In this document: piece by piece, positions 11,333 to 23,034 of the stretch
Layout: each line of letters starts with the position of its first letter
Position numbering within the stretch: the first letter of the stretch is position 1
Source of the DNA: Scleromitrula shiraiana
Taxonomy: Eukaryota; Ascomycota; Leotiomycetes; Helotiales; Sclerotiniaceae
Direction: 5' to 3'
NCBI GenBank assembly: GCA_028455995.1
Contig: JABELC010000006.1
Location: 1,426,001 to 1,490,000 of the forward strand
Length of the DNA: 64,000 nucleotides
The notes under the pieces: model-generated
Told to the model about the DNA's origin: nothing
Databases searched by the model: none
What the model saw: only the letters and a program-made list of their open reading frames with translations
Program-made: the position numbers and the translations under genes

Positions 11333-11815
11333 ATGTCGCCCAAGAGCATCATCGCCCGGATAAGATCTCTCCGCAGGTCTTCCACCACCACGACTGTCAC
11401 TCACATGAGTCTCGTCCCCATTCCCATCCCCACCATGGTCGTTCCCGCCATCGTGATCACTGCCCCTGACTCTCCCGTCATTGACAATGAGCACAATACC
11501 ATCGGCATTGCCCCACAGCCTTGGCTATTGACCGTTCCTTCCGCCCAGCGGATCCGGAGGGCTAAGCGGGTCCGCATCAAGCGCACTCCTCCACCTCTTT
11601 CACCTCCTTCATCTCCTCCTCCACCTCCTTCACCCCCTTCACCCCCTTCACCTCCTCCACCTCCTCCTACCGTACCAGGTGCACCCTTGATATGTTGTAA
11701 GTGTAGCTCCATCGATGCTGTTCCTTCCGGTACTGCGCCATATACGACAACCTGTCGAATGTGCCAGCATTTGGAATGCTTCGAATGTGAGGTGATGAGC
11801 GCGTTCTATGGATGA
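11333..11815 (+). CDS. Small proline-rich protein with a C-terminal Cys/His zinc-finger-like module
   Basis: A 160-residue intronless frame. It has a basic, Ser/Thr-rich N-terminus (MSPKSIIARIRSLRRSSTT), a middle region rich in Val/Ile/Pro, and a (P/S)-rich run at about residues 84-111 (PPPPPSPPSPPSPPPPPP). The C-terminus has CCKC, then CRMCQHLECFEC, giving a C-x2-C ... C-x2-C-x-H-x2-C-x2-C arrangement. That pattern resembles a zinc-binding module seen at the ends of many short uncharacterised Pezizomycotina proteins. The function is unknown. The intact Cys/His spacing is the main reason to regard it as a real gene rather than a low-complexity artefact. Confidence 0.6.
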   Translation: MSPKSIIARIRSLRRSSTTTTVTHMSLVPIPIPTMVVPAIVITAPDSPVIDNEHNTIGIAPQPWLLTVPSAQRIRRAKRVRIKRTPPPLSPPSSPPPPPSPPSPPSPPPPPPTVPGAPLICCKCSSIDAVPSGTAPYTTTCRMCQHLECFECEVMSAFYG

Positions 11816-12678
11816 GCTTGCCTTGGAGGAGAGGGGAGGGAAGTGGGTTAGGTGAGATATGGTGGTTGATATTTGAAGTTATCGGCGTTTTAAATTCTGA
11901 CAGATTATTTCTGGATTTCTTTATTATTAATGCGCTATATGGAATATAATTTTTTTTGAAAAACATTTTTATGATTGTCTGTTTGTTCTGTGATTTATTT
12001 AAGTAAAGGAAGTAATGTTTGGAATTATGTTAAGAAGCTAGTTTGAATAATGAATCATATAAATGAGATGTTTTTGAAAGAAGTTTCTTCGAATGATCCA
12101 ACGTAAAAGAAAGTTTAACAAAGAGTATTTGTCCGTATTAAATAAAGCGATGTATTATGAACCCGTAACAGACTTTGCATTTAAATAAGAAAATTGCCCC
12201 AGCAGACTTTGAATGATAGAACATTAATATTCCTCTAACATAACAACTTTCACAATGGGGAACATAAAATCAAAAGACAAGGTGATCTCATCTTTCTAGA
12301 ATTGATTATCCATAAATCATTTTCATGTTGAAAAGTTCTATCAGTAAAATCAATTGTTGGCTAATCGAATTAGCGTTGGAAACCTAGTACACCCTGCACA
12401 GATCTTCACGCGGTCATTTAGTGCTATCTCTGAATTCAATTTATTTTCGCTCTAGTCACATTGACAAACTAGTTGCTATAGATGTTAACCTCCTATAGTA
12501 TAGCTAGGAGGGATTAACATATGACTTAAAAACTTTAGACTACTCTACTGTGACTGTATGTAGATAGACGATACTTTTAGTCTATTATTATTCGCCCACA
12601 TCACAAGAATTATTACCTGAGCCCATTCGATATAAACCACATTTCATTTAACTTGAGCTAGAATTTCAATAAGTGACC
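11816..12678. other. AT-rich spacer with a near-perfect inverted repeat
   Basis: No gene is seen. The stretch holds a hairpin-forming sequence at 12482-12520 (listed separately). Confidence 0.5.
12482..12520. repeat. Short inverted repeat (hairpin)
   Basis: The arms ATGTTAACCTCCTA (12482-12495) and TAGGAGGGATTAACAT (12505-12520) are reverse complements apart from a 2-base insertion, around a 9-base loop. It could be a tiny non-autonomous element remnant or a transcript hairpin. Confidence 0.6.
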
Positions 12679-14317
12679 ATGACCAACGAGCAACCTGTAT
12701 TCTGGGAGAAGAAAACAGAGAAGAGCAGGACATGGATTTCGTTTTTTACCCCCCTGAGAAAATGAAAACATATCTACAGAATTATGTGAAAGAAATGAAA
12801 GTAATCGCCAAATTCTTCAAGGGCGGTATTTTTCAAGATGCACAGAACCCAGGGCTGATTATAAATAACCTCGACACAATCGGAACCCCAATATATCATG
12901 ATTGTCTTGAAAAGATTATGGCAGCGAGTGAAATTACTCAAGAATCTACACGCACTCCAATTGCAGCAATATTTCAGCAAACGTTTTGGCGTGTTCCAGC
13001 CACCCGGTTCAAAACTGCGAATCCTGCTTGAGACTCAATGCTCGACAAATTGCGAGCTGAATTTGGATTAAGGGGGGAATATTTTACAATCACAATAGCA
13101 AATCTCATCATGCACAGGTGAACAGGTTACATATCCTTATGGCGAAAAAGCCCGATCACGATCCCTATCAACAGTTTCTGAATGGAACTATTCTTACCTT
13201 CCATGGGTGGGTTAAAAAGCCCACGATGATAGAGTCCATAATAATCATTATATAGTTTATCGACGTCTCAACTAAGATTGGAAAATTATCTCCGGGACAA
13301 GGCTTGATTCTTGGATATATTATCCTTAATCCAAATTATGATAGTAAGTAGTTTATGGTGGTCATTTATCGTCTCTTTTCCCGTTTTATATTGTTTAGAA
13401 TTTTGATTTGGTATGATTACCGGAGAAGTAAAAGATTGAATAAGTCAAGTTATGATGTGTTGTACTGCTATTGAGATTTTGTATCAGGCTTCAATCTTAT
13501 CGTTGATTATAGAAGAGTCAAGGTATTACTTGAGGGGACTGTTACCATTCCTCCGAAGGTTCAATGTTTGAGCTATAAAATACTTCCCAGGTGCCTGCGA
13601 TATTGTTGTTTTTCAACAAATGTTTCAGCGCGCTTTGAGCTCTTTGATGTACCATTTAAGGTTTCAAGAACCTAAAGAAGATTGAACGCAAGAAAGTCGT
13701 AGAGGATGTAACTACCAAGACTGGAAACTTCCAAACAAATATTTAATGAGCACTGGGAAGAAGGTATTCGTTTTCCGCATGAGAATTTCGAGGCTAGATC
13801 ATTTGAGATTCCAGCTCGAAAGCAATGACTACCTATATGAAAGAGAACATGGCCATGCGCTTCATGAGCTTAGAAGGAATTCAATTTCAACAAAATTAAC
13901 AAATGCAAAAGATCGAAATAGTGGTAGTGAGTTGTTAGTTACGAAGAACTACGTTTTCAGCCTTCGTATGGAGAGATGTAAAATAAAGTACAATGATATT
14001 AAATGAAACTTAGACTGGGTTTCAGGGGAACATTGCCAAAGATGTTGGGAGAACATTATGAAACAATAGCTGTTCAACTTCGACCCATTTCGAGAGCAGG
14101 AATTCAAGCTTTAAAGAATTCCACCGATTCTAATAGCGTTGGACGATCACAGTCATTATCAAAACGTTCTCGATCGACTCTATCGCATCACTCGGTTCAA
14201 ATAGATGATAACACCTCTCTCGAGGTAGTTAAAACTAACAAGAGATCTTCGAGATCTAACGATTCGGAAACTCTACCACCGAGAAAGCGCACTGCCACAA
14301 GAGGGGCTAGAAAGTGA
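12679..14317 (+). pseudogene. Degenerate coding remnant(s), family not recognised
   Basis: Broken plus-strand frames lie close together. A short frame from ATG 12679 (MTNEQPVFWEKK) is followed by a 99-residue frame in another phase (12732-13031, MDFVFYPPEKMKTYLQ). Its continuation after the stop (DSMLDKLRAEFGLRGEYFT) is in turn broken. Two more frames lie at 13746-14006 and 14003-14317, the second ending in a Ser/Arg-rich basic tail (LPPRKRTATRGARK). The amino-acid composition looks protein-like, but no long intact frame or convincing intron set joins the pieces. I read this as one or two decayed genes of unknown family. Real multi-exon genes cannot be excluded without transcript data. Confidence 0.35.
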
Positions 14318-16370
14318 CATAGGTCTAAAAGGTTACTTCAATTTAAGGAACTTCCCGTACCCATAAATTTGTGCTATGGTCGTTGTCATGGACACACTGG
14401 ATTGACTATCTAGTATCAGCGTCTCTCATTTTCTGTGCTACGTCTGCTAATTACTTATTTTTTTCTATTTTTTTCTCGAAAATTTGTAATTTTGCCACAC
14501 TCATTTTTCTTCCGTTTTTTGGGTAAACTTAGAGGATGATGGAGATATTGATGGGGATGTCTTGCTGGAACAGGACTATCTGAGGAATAAACTATCAAGT
14601 CATCGGAAAGTCACTCTTCGAATTACTCTCACCGGGGTAGTATTTAAATAAGGCCAAGTGTTTGATTTTTCAAATTTCTGTTGCAATGTGTATTTATGAA
14701 AAGATCACCTTTAAGTGGAATGCCTATGATCCGCGAAAGACTCGATAATGTTTATGTTTTGGTTTTGTGCGGGGTAGCGATTATACTTCGCTTCGGCTAT
14801 GCAATATACTTCGCTTGACATTACCCCTTCATAACACCTAAACGATTTTTTGAATGTATAATCATGATATCCATCTTATAACTCCAACAGATTCATCTGA
14901 TTCGTTTTGTTACACTCTCTTCCCAACTTAGAAATCTCCTCTTTTTGAAAAAAAGGACCCAAAACTCATCCGATGCCACTTCATTTAACTTATCCTATAG
15001 TATATCTATATGTCAAGGATATCTACCACGAACACTTAGTATCATCCATGAAGCCATTCCTCTTCCAAACTATTCCAATAAACACTTTATTATATTATAT
15101 CAATAACATCCCATTTTTCGAGTCAAAGATATCCACCCGGTATTTTAATGATCAAAGATCAAATTCAACCGTTTGTTTCCCTGAATCCCTTCTTACAAAT
15201 AGCGGATATATCTCATAACTCTCAATCACACAATCCCCTATCATATCAGACATATAATCACATTATCTCATTCATTAAGTCTCATTCCCTTTATTTTATC
15301 TCCCGCTATCATCATAATCATAATGAAAATAGTAAGGGGATTGATTTTAGTTTTGTAAAGATTGACGAAAAACTAAACCAAGCAAATTTAAATCAAATCA
15401 AATGATCCCCTCTCATTCTGAGATCTTTACCTAGTCTATTTATTACAACAAGAAGCAGAAAAGACTCAAAAAAGTAAACGTAATCATAGGAGATAAACAA
15501 ATCCACCATCCCAAACCCACACCATACTCAACAAAAGATACTTTTTTTCATTGTCCTCACAATATATATCTATAATCTTTTTCTATCTCCGTACCCATCA
15601 CACCACCAACCTCACCTAATCACCACTTCTTTCCCCCTTCTCACACCAATCACTAAGTTCATATCCTCTCTTACCTCCATTTATCTCTTCATCCATCCAC
15701 TCATCCAAACTTCCACAAACAATACCATCTCCACTCCCCTCCCCGTCCCTGAAAGGAACCAGAAAAGAATACATCATAAAAGTCCATCTAAATGTCTCCT
15801 CTTTCATTTCTTTCCTCCTCCTAGAGTTGAGCACCCTATTCTATCCGGGATATTTTGACCTTTGTAAAATAATATCTATACTCTGCTAGAATTTATAGAA
15901 AGAACAATATTAAAATATCTAGATTTCAATATTAACAATGTAAATTTGAAGATCAATAGTCTAAGTTTCAAAATTGATAATTTAGATTTCAAAATTAATA
16001 ACTAGATTTTCAAGTTACTAGTAAAGTTAAATATCTAAATATCAAAATTACATTCAAGTTACATAGATACCAAATATCCCAAACACCCCATAAATTCTAC
16101 AAAATAATACTACTAGTATCCATCATGATACTCTCAGGCTTCAAAATAAAATAAAATAAAATGAATATCAAACATCTCCGAATCCTACTAGTATCCAGAA
16201 TAACCCACTGGCAGGATATATCCTGCTGGGTGCCCAACCCTACCTCCTCCGAGTCCTTCCTTCTCGCTCGCTTCACCCATCTATCTATAGATCTATCTCT
16301 TTCCGTTTTTGTTCTCAACTTGAAGGCCAGAAAATACAATACATCAGTAAGAAGGAGAAGGAGAAGGAGA

Positions 16371-16494
16371 GAAGAAGAAGAAGAAGAAGAAGAAGAAGAA
16401 GAAGAAGAAGAAGAAGAAGAAGAAGAAGAAGAAGAAGAAGAAGAAGAAGAAGAAGAAGAAGAAGAAGAAGAAGAAGAAGAAGAAGAAGAAGAAA
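16371..16494. repeat. Long GAA trinucleotide repeat (about 41 units)
   Basis: About 124 bp of near-uninterrupted GAA, preceded by GGAGAA units and followed by a shorter GAA array (16518-16542). Long purine GAA tracts can form triplex or sticky DNA. It reads as poly-Glu or poly-Leu/Phe in chance frames, which should not be annotated as proteins. Confidence 0.95.
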
Positions 16495-16883
16495 AAGAAC
16501 CTTTGAAACAGAAATAAGAAAAAGAAGAAGAAGAAGAAGAAGATCATGATTGAAAAAAAAGCAGAAAGAACAAAGAAAGAAAATAGCGATAATGCAAAAG
16601 GAATACACCCCCCACCTTCCAATACACCCATCCATCTATACACCCCACCATCCTCCATACCAAAAGCACCATCATTTATCATCCCCACCAGCCAGCTAGT
16701 AAGCTCGTTAAACCCCATTCATCGTACTGATTATGATTCATATATATATATACATACATACATACATATATAAACACATATATAAACATACAATCCCCCC
16801 ACTAAATATAAAATTCCATCTATCCATCCATCTATCCATCCATCCATCTATCTACTAGTATCTATAAACACCCAAAACATACC

Positions 16884-16908
16884 CTCACTCACTCACTCAC
16901 TCACTCAC
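16884..16908. repeat. CTCA tetranucleotide repeat
   Basis: Six units of CTCA, passing directly into a CCAA/ACCAACC-rich tract that runs to about 16985. Confidence 0.85.
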
Positions 16909-17010
16909 CCAACCAAACATAACCATCCAACCAGCCAACCATGCAACCAACCAACCAACCATCCAACCAGCCAACCAACCGCCTTCAAGTTACCCCCCAT
17001 CCATCTATCT

Positions 17011-17042
17011 ACTAGTACTAATACTAGTACTAGTACTAGTAG
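17011..17042. repeat. ACTAGT repeat
   Basis: Overlapping ACTAGT/AGTACT units that are self-complementary and so also palindromic. Confidence 0.8.
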
Positions 17043-17088
17043 ACCCGAGCCCATGCACTTAAACATCACAATCCGAGTCACAATCCCT

Positions 17089-17100
17089 CCCCCCCCCCCC
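17089..17100. repeat. C homopolymer run
   Basis: Twelve consecutive C residues on the plus strand, a likely site of length errors in assemblies. Confidence 0.85.
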
Positions 17101-17421
17101 GATCATGATACCCTAAAGTAGATGAGAAGATGGTGAGAAATAGAGTATTATAGATTATATTAATATAATATCATGATGATGAAACGAGCCTGAGTTTAAA
17201 TTGATATATACTAGTATTCTCCGAGTCCATAGTAGTACGATAAAAAAAGCCCAATCTTATATCTTATATCTTATACAGTAGCAGTAGGAAAGCGATGAAT
17301 TGAAAAAATAAAAGTAGTAAAATAAAAATAAAAATAAAAAAGATGAGAAAATATCGAATCATCTCGCTTGTACTAGTTTAGTTATTGGCTATACTACTAG
17401 TATGCTATGCTATGCTATCCT

Positions 17422-17447
17422 ATCCCATCCCATCCCATCCCATCCCA
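17422..17447. repeat. CATCC-type pentanucleotide repeat
   Basis: Tandem CATCC units following TATGC/TATCC units. It is the same motif as the array at 371-405. Confidence 0.85.
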
Positions 17448-17596
17448 ACTCAACACCTTTGTTACTCGACATACTAGTAGTATCTTATCCCTTCCCACTC
17501 CACTTCCACTTCCACACATCACATCGATAGCTTTTCGATAATCCCGCTTAACTGTTCTACCGCTCAACCTCAACCCCATCATCGAACCTTACCCGA

Positions 17597-17624
17597 CCAT
17601 ACCATACCATACCATACCATACCA
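17597..17624. repeat. ATACC pentanucleotide repeat
   Basis: About five and a half units of CCATA/ATACC, followed by two copies of ACCACAATAT. Confidence 0.85.
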
Positions 17625-18341
17625 CAATATACCACAATATACCATCCATCCAATCCCTGCCCTCTTCGTCCCCCTCGCCCACCATCCTATTGCGAGCACA
17701 TAAAAAAAAAAGAAAAAAAAAGAAAAAAAAAGAAAGAAAGAAAGAAAAAAGAAAGAAAAAGAAAAAAACAAACGTTTCATTCTCAAACAAACGCCATAAT
17801 AATTTGGTATTCCGCTTTGAATCCAGTTCAACAATTAACCAAATAACCAACCAACCAACCAACCAATTCATCCCAATACCAACCGAAGCGAGCCGAGCCG
17901 TTAGATGAGAGCCGAGCCGTTAGATAAAGGGCTCCCAAACCAAACCAAAACACGAGATAAAACAACACAACGAAAGAACTTTGCGCACGCAAATAGAGAG
18001 GTATATCGAGTTAATTCCTATACTACCAACCCCCTCTTATACAACCAACTAATCAACCATTCCAGAACCAAACTTGTTGATTCCTCTACCCGAAAATATA
18101 TCAAGTAGACACCACACCACACAAAAATGTATGTATATTGGCGCATACGCATTGAATCATAAATTTCCCTTCATAAAAACGCCTTTTTAACGCCCCCACC
18201 CACTATATGAATTTGTTCCCAAACCACCCTGGTAAACCGTCACCCTTCCAATCCACATGTGCTTATTACACGCTGGAAATCCGATTCGAACGTGAAAAGA
18301 AAATATTTTATACAAGATGTCATGAATTATCTATCTCCGAT

Positions 18342-20106
18342 TCAATATTTATCTTCCATTGATGGTGGAGGCCGTGATTGTGACCCCCAAAGTGCGTTGT
18401 GGATCTGATTCGGTGGTTGTGAGGATTGGATGGGTTGTTTAGAATTCGCCCATTGATCTGATGGTCGTCCTGCAGGACTCGGCCTCCTTTCTCTCTCGGC
18501 TCGCTTTTGTGCTAGGTATATTTGAGGTTCTGATAAATTTTCATATGGCGAGGTTGGTCCAGACGCATAGGGTGAAGGTGATTGTAATGTTTGACTTCTG
18601 TATGGCTCTGGTTCGTCTGAAACTGCCATTCCGATTGGGCCTGACGGCGGGTATCGCACTCCATTGGCTGTTATATCTTGTCCCCGGGAATTGTAACGTT
18701 GGGCTGCTGGAACGTATACTGACCTGTTCATATTAGTTGGATTAGGTTGTGCGTGGTCGATCAAACCAATTCCTTCCTCGCCTTGCATTGCACCTTTGCT
18801 ACTACCGATATTGCTTCGGAACTCATTGGCAGGCGGTAGGCCATCTGTTGCTTTATATGAAGTATCTGTCGAACTTGTTGATTGTAATGTCATATCGTTG
18901 TCGTTATTTATAGAGGCTGGCTTATATGAAGGATCTTTCTCTCGGTTCTTAACACCAATAAACAACCAACGCATACCACGAGCGAATGCCTTGACCAAGT
19001 CCCATGGATTCATAGCATCGCCAAACGCCTTCAGACCGAAGGCTCCTCCTTGCTTAGGTCCAAGTGGTTCTAATACCGGGAATTTCGAGGTTGCTCCGGA
19101 TGAATACGGTCGCCACGGGAATGCAAAAAGATGAAGAACAGAAAAGATTGCCATCTCTATGCAAAGCAGCATATTTGGGATACCGATTTTCAGGTCAGGA
19201 TATGCTAACACATCACTAGGTTTAATCCAACCAAGGGTAGATGACATTAGAATACTTATAGCAAAGCTTTGCCAGAAAGAAAGGAAGATCACTGCTTTAA
19301 TGGCAATGACTTTGAGGAAAGGTCTATGCGGGGCAAGATCTCTACGAGTTTGGAGATAAAATTGAATGAGGCAGAACATGGCTATGGTAACTGCAACACC
19401 CTCAATCACGAGGATCTGAAAATGGTTAGTAAAGGAGATTGACAAGGCTGTAATGCACATACCCAAATATGCGCAAACACTGGAGAATCCGAGGTGCCAC
19501 AATATTTTCCATAGTATTGTGTAATAACGGCCGTAATAGTCATGGCAACCCGAATGAAACAATATTGATAAACTCCAGCCCATATAATATTGAACCATGT
19601 CAAACCACTTCTTGGTGTTCTCCATGGACCCTTATCACCGCGAGAAAATTTGTGCATCCAAGTTATAGGCCAAACCCAAGGTATTGGCGTTATCCCTCTA
19701 AAATATACCTTCTGCCGGTGTAGATCGGGAGCGACGTAATGACATAATAGGGCAAAGAAAGACGCAATTGCAAATGCTTCGTAACATTCCGACATCACAC
19801 TATAATAAATCTCATGCCAGTATTGCCAGAAACCTAGGAACGATGCGGTAGAATAAATAGGAACCATAAAAAGGATACGAATGATACTGTAAAATATTAG
19901 CTAAACCGTAGATAAACCAGAACCCTCACATACTGTCGTTGCTCAACAGGTTTTGTATAATGCAGCGCGTGCATCCACACCAAATATAATGATAATATGA
20001 TCGCAGTCAGGGCTGTTGCGGCAGATATAATTATACCCAGTTGATGAAATGTATAATTCCCTACAATAGCGACTTCTGACCTGCCAACTACCATCATCAT
20101 CAGCAA
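18342..20106 (-). CDS. DUF300 / TMEM184 (organic solute transporter alpha-like) seven-TM protein
   Basis: Polytopic membrane protein of the OST-alpha/TMEM184 family; fungal members are thought to sit on endomembranes such as the vacuole, and their substrates are not established. Three minus-strand exons, 19934-20106, 19463-19886 and 18342-19415, join in phase to about 556 residues. The first junction uses a GTATGT donor and restores EQRHIIRILFMVPIY across the splice. Family landmarks are visible: an N-terminal TM (GIIISAATALTAIILSLYLV), MVPIYSTASFLGF, the ECYEAFAIASFFALLCHYVA segment, and the fourth to seventh TMs down to VLHLFAFPWRPY. The last 220 residues are a hydrophilic, Ser/Pro/Gln-rich, probably disordered cytosolic tail. 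An upstream start cannot be excluded, because the Met-rich N-terminus (MLMMMVVG) is unusual. The gene stands alone in a large repeat-rich spacer. Confidence 0.9.
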
Positions 20107-21204
20107 ATTATCCCACCATAATTCGATACAAGAAATTACATACTTCGCATATCATCCAGCGTTGCGTTACATGTTGTGTTGATAAACATTTTTATTGTTG
20201 TTGCTGGTCAATACGCTGACCAGCTTGACGAATCTAACACCGTTGTCGCCAATACTTGATACTATCCAGGTCCTCACTGCTTCTGCAACCCCCCTAATGA
20301 ATATATATCCTCGTTGTCCCACTCTATGTATGATATTTAATTTGTTGGATGGAAAAGTTGCACTGATTCTAAGTTTGCTCGTGTTAAGTTCGTATGGTTA
20401 GTTGAATGTAATAAAACGATTACGGTGATGTTGGTTTCGTGATGCTTGATGGATTGTTCCTCAAATAAGATGGATCTGCCAGTAAAGGTAGATGGACGAC
20501 TGTATACAAGGGTATCTTTAATGGAAAGGAAAGTGAATCGATTGAAATTGTTGTTGGAAATTGAATATGATTGTAATCGCTCGAAAGATCAAATGGGTAT
20601 CGAAGTATAATTCAAGGCGTTCTAGAAATCTATCCTTCTCTCTATCCTTCTCTCTATTTCTTATGCGGAGGGAGTGTGTGTGGGTGTAATGTCGTGAAGG
20701 TTGTGTATGTGCGACAAGTTGCGAGTAGGAAGGGAAGAGGTTGTTGGAATTGTGTTGATGTGAAGGGATCTAGGTATCAAACCAGTGCATGAATAACTTG
20801 AATGTGTAAGTTTAGAAAAGTTTAGAAAATGGTCTAGTACGTAAGTAGGTCTTACATACCTAGTAGGTTAGTAGGTATGTAGATTTAAAGAAAAGAGATT
20901 CGAAAAAGAAAAAAAAAGTCCTCAATACAAGATACAAGGTAGGAGAAAAGTAGGGAAGATCAAAGGGGGAAGGTAGGGAATTAAGGAAAGGTGATTAATG
21001 TAATGTATGTAAAATGTGATGTGATGTGATGTCGAGTAAGAGAAAAAGGAAAGGATCCAAAAAAATAAGAGATAAAAAGATAAAAAAAAGGAAAGGACTA
21101 ATAAATGAATGAATGAATGAATGAATAAAAATAAGGTCTGCTGCTACAATGATAAAAGTTGGTTGGTTAGTTTGTATTATTATTCTTTACTACTAGTAGT
21201 CGAC

Positions 21205-21241
21205 TAATAATAATAATAATAATAATTATTATTATTATTAT
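21205..21241. repeat. TAA/TTA palindromic trinucleotide repeat
   Basis: A run of TAA units is followed at once by TTA/ATT units, so the whole 37 bp can fold into a perfect AT hairpin or cruciform. Confidence 0.85.
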
Positions 21242-21310
21242 GGACCATTCATACTTCAAAAGAAGGCTGTGCAAAAGGTTCATGTCCGATCAATAGCCAG
21301 TATAATATAT

Positions 21311-21356
21311 AATAAGTAGTAATAAGTAGTAATAAGTAGTAATAAGTAGTAATAAG
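21311..21356. repeat. AATAAGTAGT decamer, four perfect copies
   Basis: Four exact 10 bp units plus a partial fifth (AATAAG). Confidence 0.9.
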
Positions 21357-22440
21357 GCCAAGGCTTTGAATATATTACTTGTACTTGTATTATATAAATC
21401 ATCACGAATCTGATACAAGTATGATCAATACTACTACCAGTAGGATCAATACGACCAGTACTATTTGATCAATGGATAATAATTATGAACAATAATTATG
21501 AATAATAATTATGAATTACATGGTTTAATAATTTGGTCAATCATCAAGGAGACATCCATCCTTCTAACCCTCTAAAAGTCTGGATGAATCATAATTATAA
21601 GAAGGTACTAGTATGTAGTCTTCGAACTAGAATTGATTTCTTTATATTTATTATTATTTATTGTTTATTAATCAGTCTATCTTTATATCTACCATATAAT
21701 ATCAATCTATATACTTCCGCAGAAGAATTACGATATAAAAGAAATCTATTATTAGTGATAGATTTAAATATAACTAATAAGAAAGCCTTAAGAGCCTTCA
21801 AGTTGGGAGCCTTGGGTACCTAGAACAACAACAATAATAAGCATTGCCACCAAATAACCTGCAGGTTACAATATTCATTACCGTCTCTAACATCCAGACT
21901 CTAAAAACAAGCCTCTAGCGCCAGCGCTTCAAAGAACACAGCCTTATACCGTCGTCTTGTGGCCGTTAAATCTACTTCATCCATACCTAATTGAGTTAAT
22001 AATTAAGTTAATCATTGAGTTAATAATTAATGACAAGTACTGTATGTACTCTCAGACTTTTAACAATAATCTTCCAATTGAATAAGATCAATCATCTATA
22101 TCTATCCATCCTAATACGATAGAATAAAAGAACATCATTATCTTCATCCAAGTGGAATTTTCTCATTCTTCTATTCTTCTATTCCCATCTCATCGTCTAT
22201 TCCAATCTCATCATCTATATCTCACAATCAAAAATGCCTAGGCGATTTGAAATCTCCATACTCCGTATTGAATTTCATATTGTATCAGATATGGAACTTT
22301 TAATTCCGAAACAACTTAAAAATCGATTCTTTAATTTAATCGTCCCTCTCCTATGACGAAACTTCAGATCAAAGGTGGAATTTGTATCTAATCTTAGAAT
22401 TCCTTTCAAGTTTCATTAAAATTATACAATATTTGTATCC

Positions 22441-22479
22441 TACTCCAAGGGAATACTCCAAGGGAATACTCCAAGGGAA
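22441..22479. repeat. 13 bp tandem repeat, three copies
   Basis: Three exact copies of TACTCCAAGGGAA. This is the only minisatellite-length unit noticed in the desert. Confidence 0.9.
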
Positions 22480-22733
22480 TACTTCCATAATAAGCATTCT
22501 CACTTGCCTTCAGATTATGAAAATCTCATCTCGTATAATATCAAAAAATATTATAGGAATACCACAATTATTATTATAATTATTATTATTATTATTATCA
22601 TAACTCGATACGATAAATAATATACGAAGGATATCTAACCCCCTCAAACTTATCACACTACTATATTCCCACCTCAATGTGATTCCTCTCCTCCTTGTCG
22701 TTGATTTCTAATCCATCTATCTCATCATCGTAT

Positions 22734-22780
22734 ACATATTACATATTACATATTACATATTACATATTACATATTACATA
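22734..22780. repeat. ACATATT heptanucleotide repeat
   Basis: About six and a half perfect units of ACATATT. Confidence 0.9.
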
Positions 22781-23010
22781 CACACATACGAGGCGGGGTA
22801 TATTAAACCTCCGATCAAAACAAAATAAAAAACCAATTCCCATATCAATCAATCAATCAATCAATTAAATAAATAAATAAATAAACCCATTTCGTCAATT
22901 CCCCCATTTCATCACAACGCGGATAATATCTCTCTCACGTGCAATCAATATGTTCACCAACAGCGTGAAAATAAAGCGAAGCCTCGCAATAGAAAATAGG
23001 AAACGAAACG

Positions 23011-23034
23011 AATGAATGAATGAATGAATGAATA
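23011..23034. repeat. AATG tetranucleotide repeat
   Basis: Six units of AATG/GAAT. Confidence 0.85.

Larger units (their letters stand above)
14318..18341. other. 4 kb gene-poor, microsatellite-rich spacer
   Basis: No supported gene on either strand. The sequence is AT-rich with many simple repeats (GAA, CTCA, ACCA, ACTAGT, CATCC, ATACC, A/G tracts). The frames inside it are translations of those repeats. It includes the 3' flank of the minus-strand DUF300 gene. Confidence 0.6.

Noticed and set aside
16161..16718. Poly-Glu (plus) and poly-Leu/poly-Phe (minus) frames
   Set aside because: They are translations of the GAA microsatellite with no protein-like flanks.
17557..17908. Overlapping Lys-rich and Phe-rich frames on both strands
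   Set aside because: They arise from an A/G homopurine tract.
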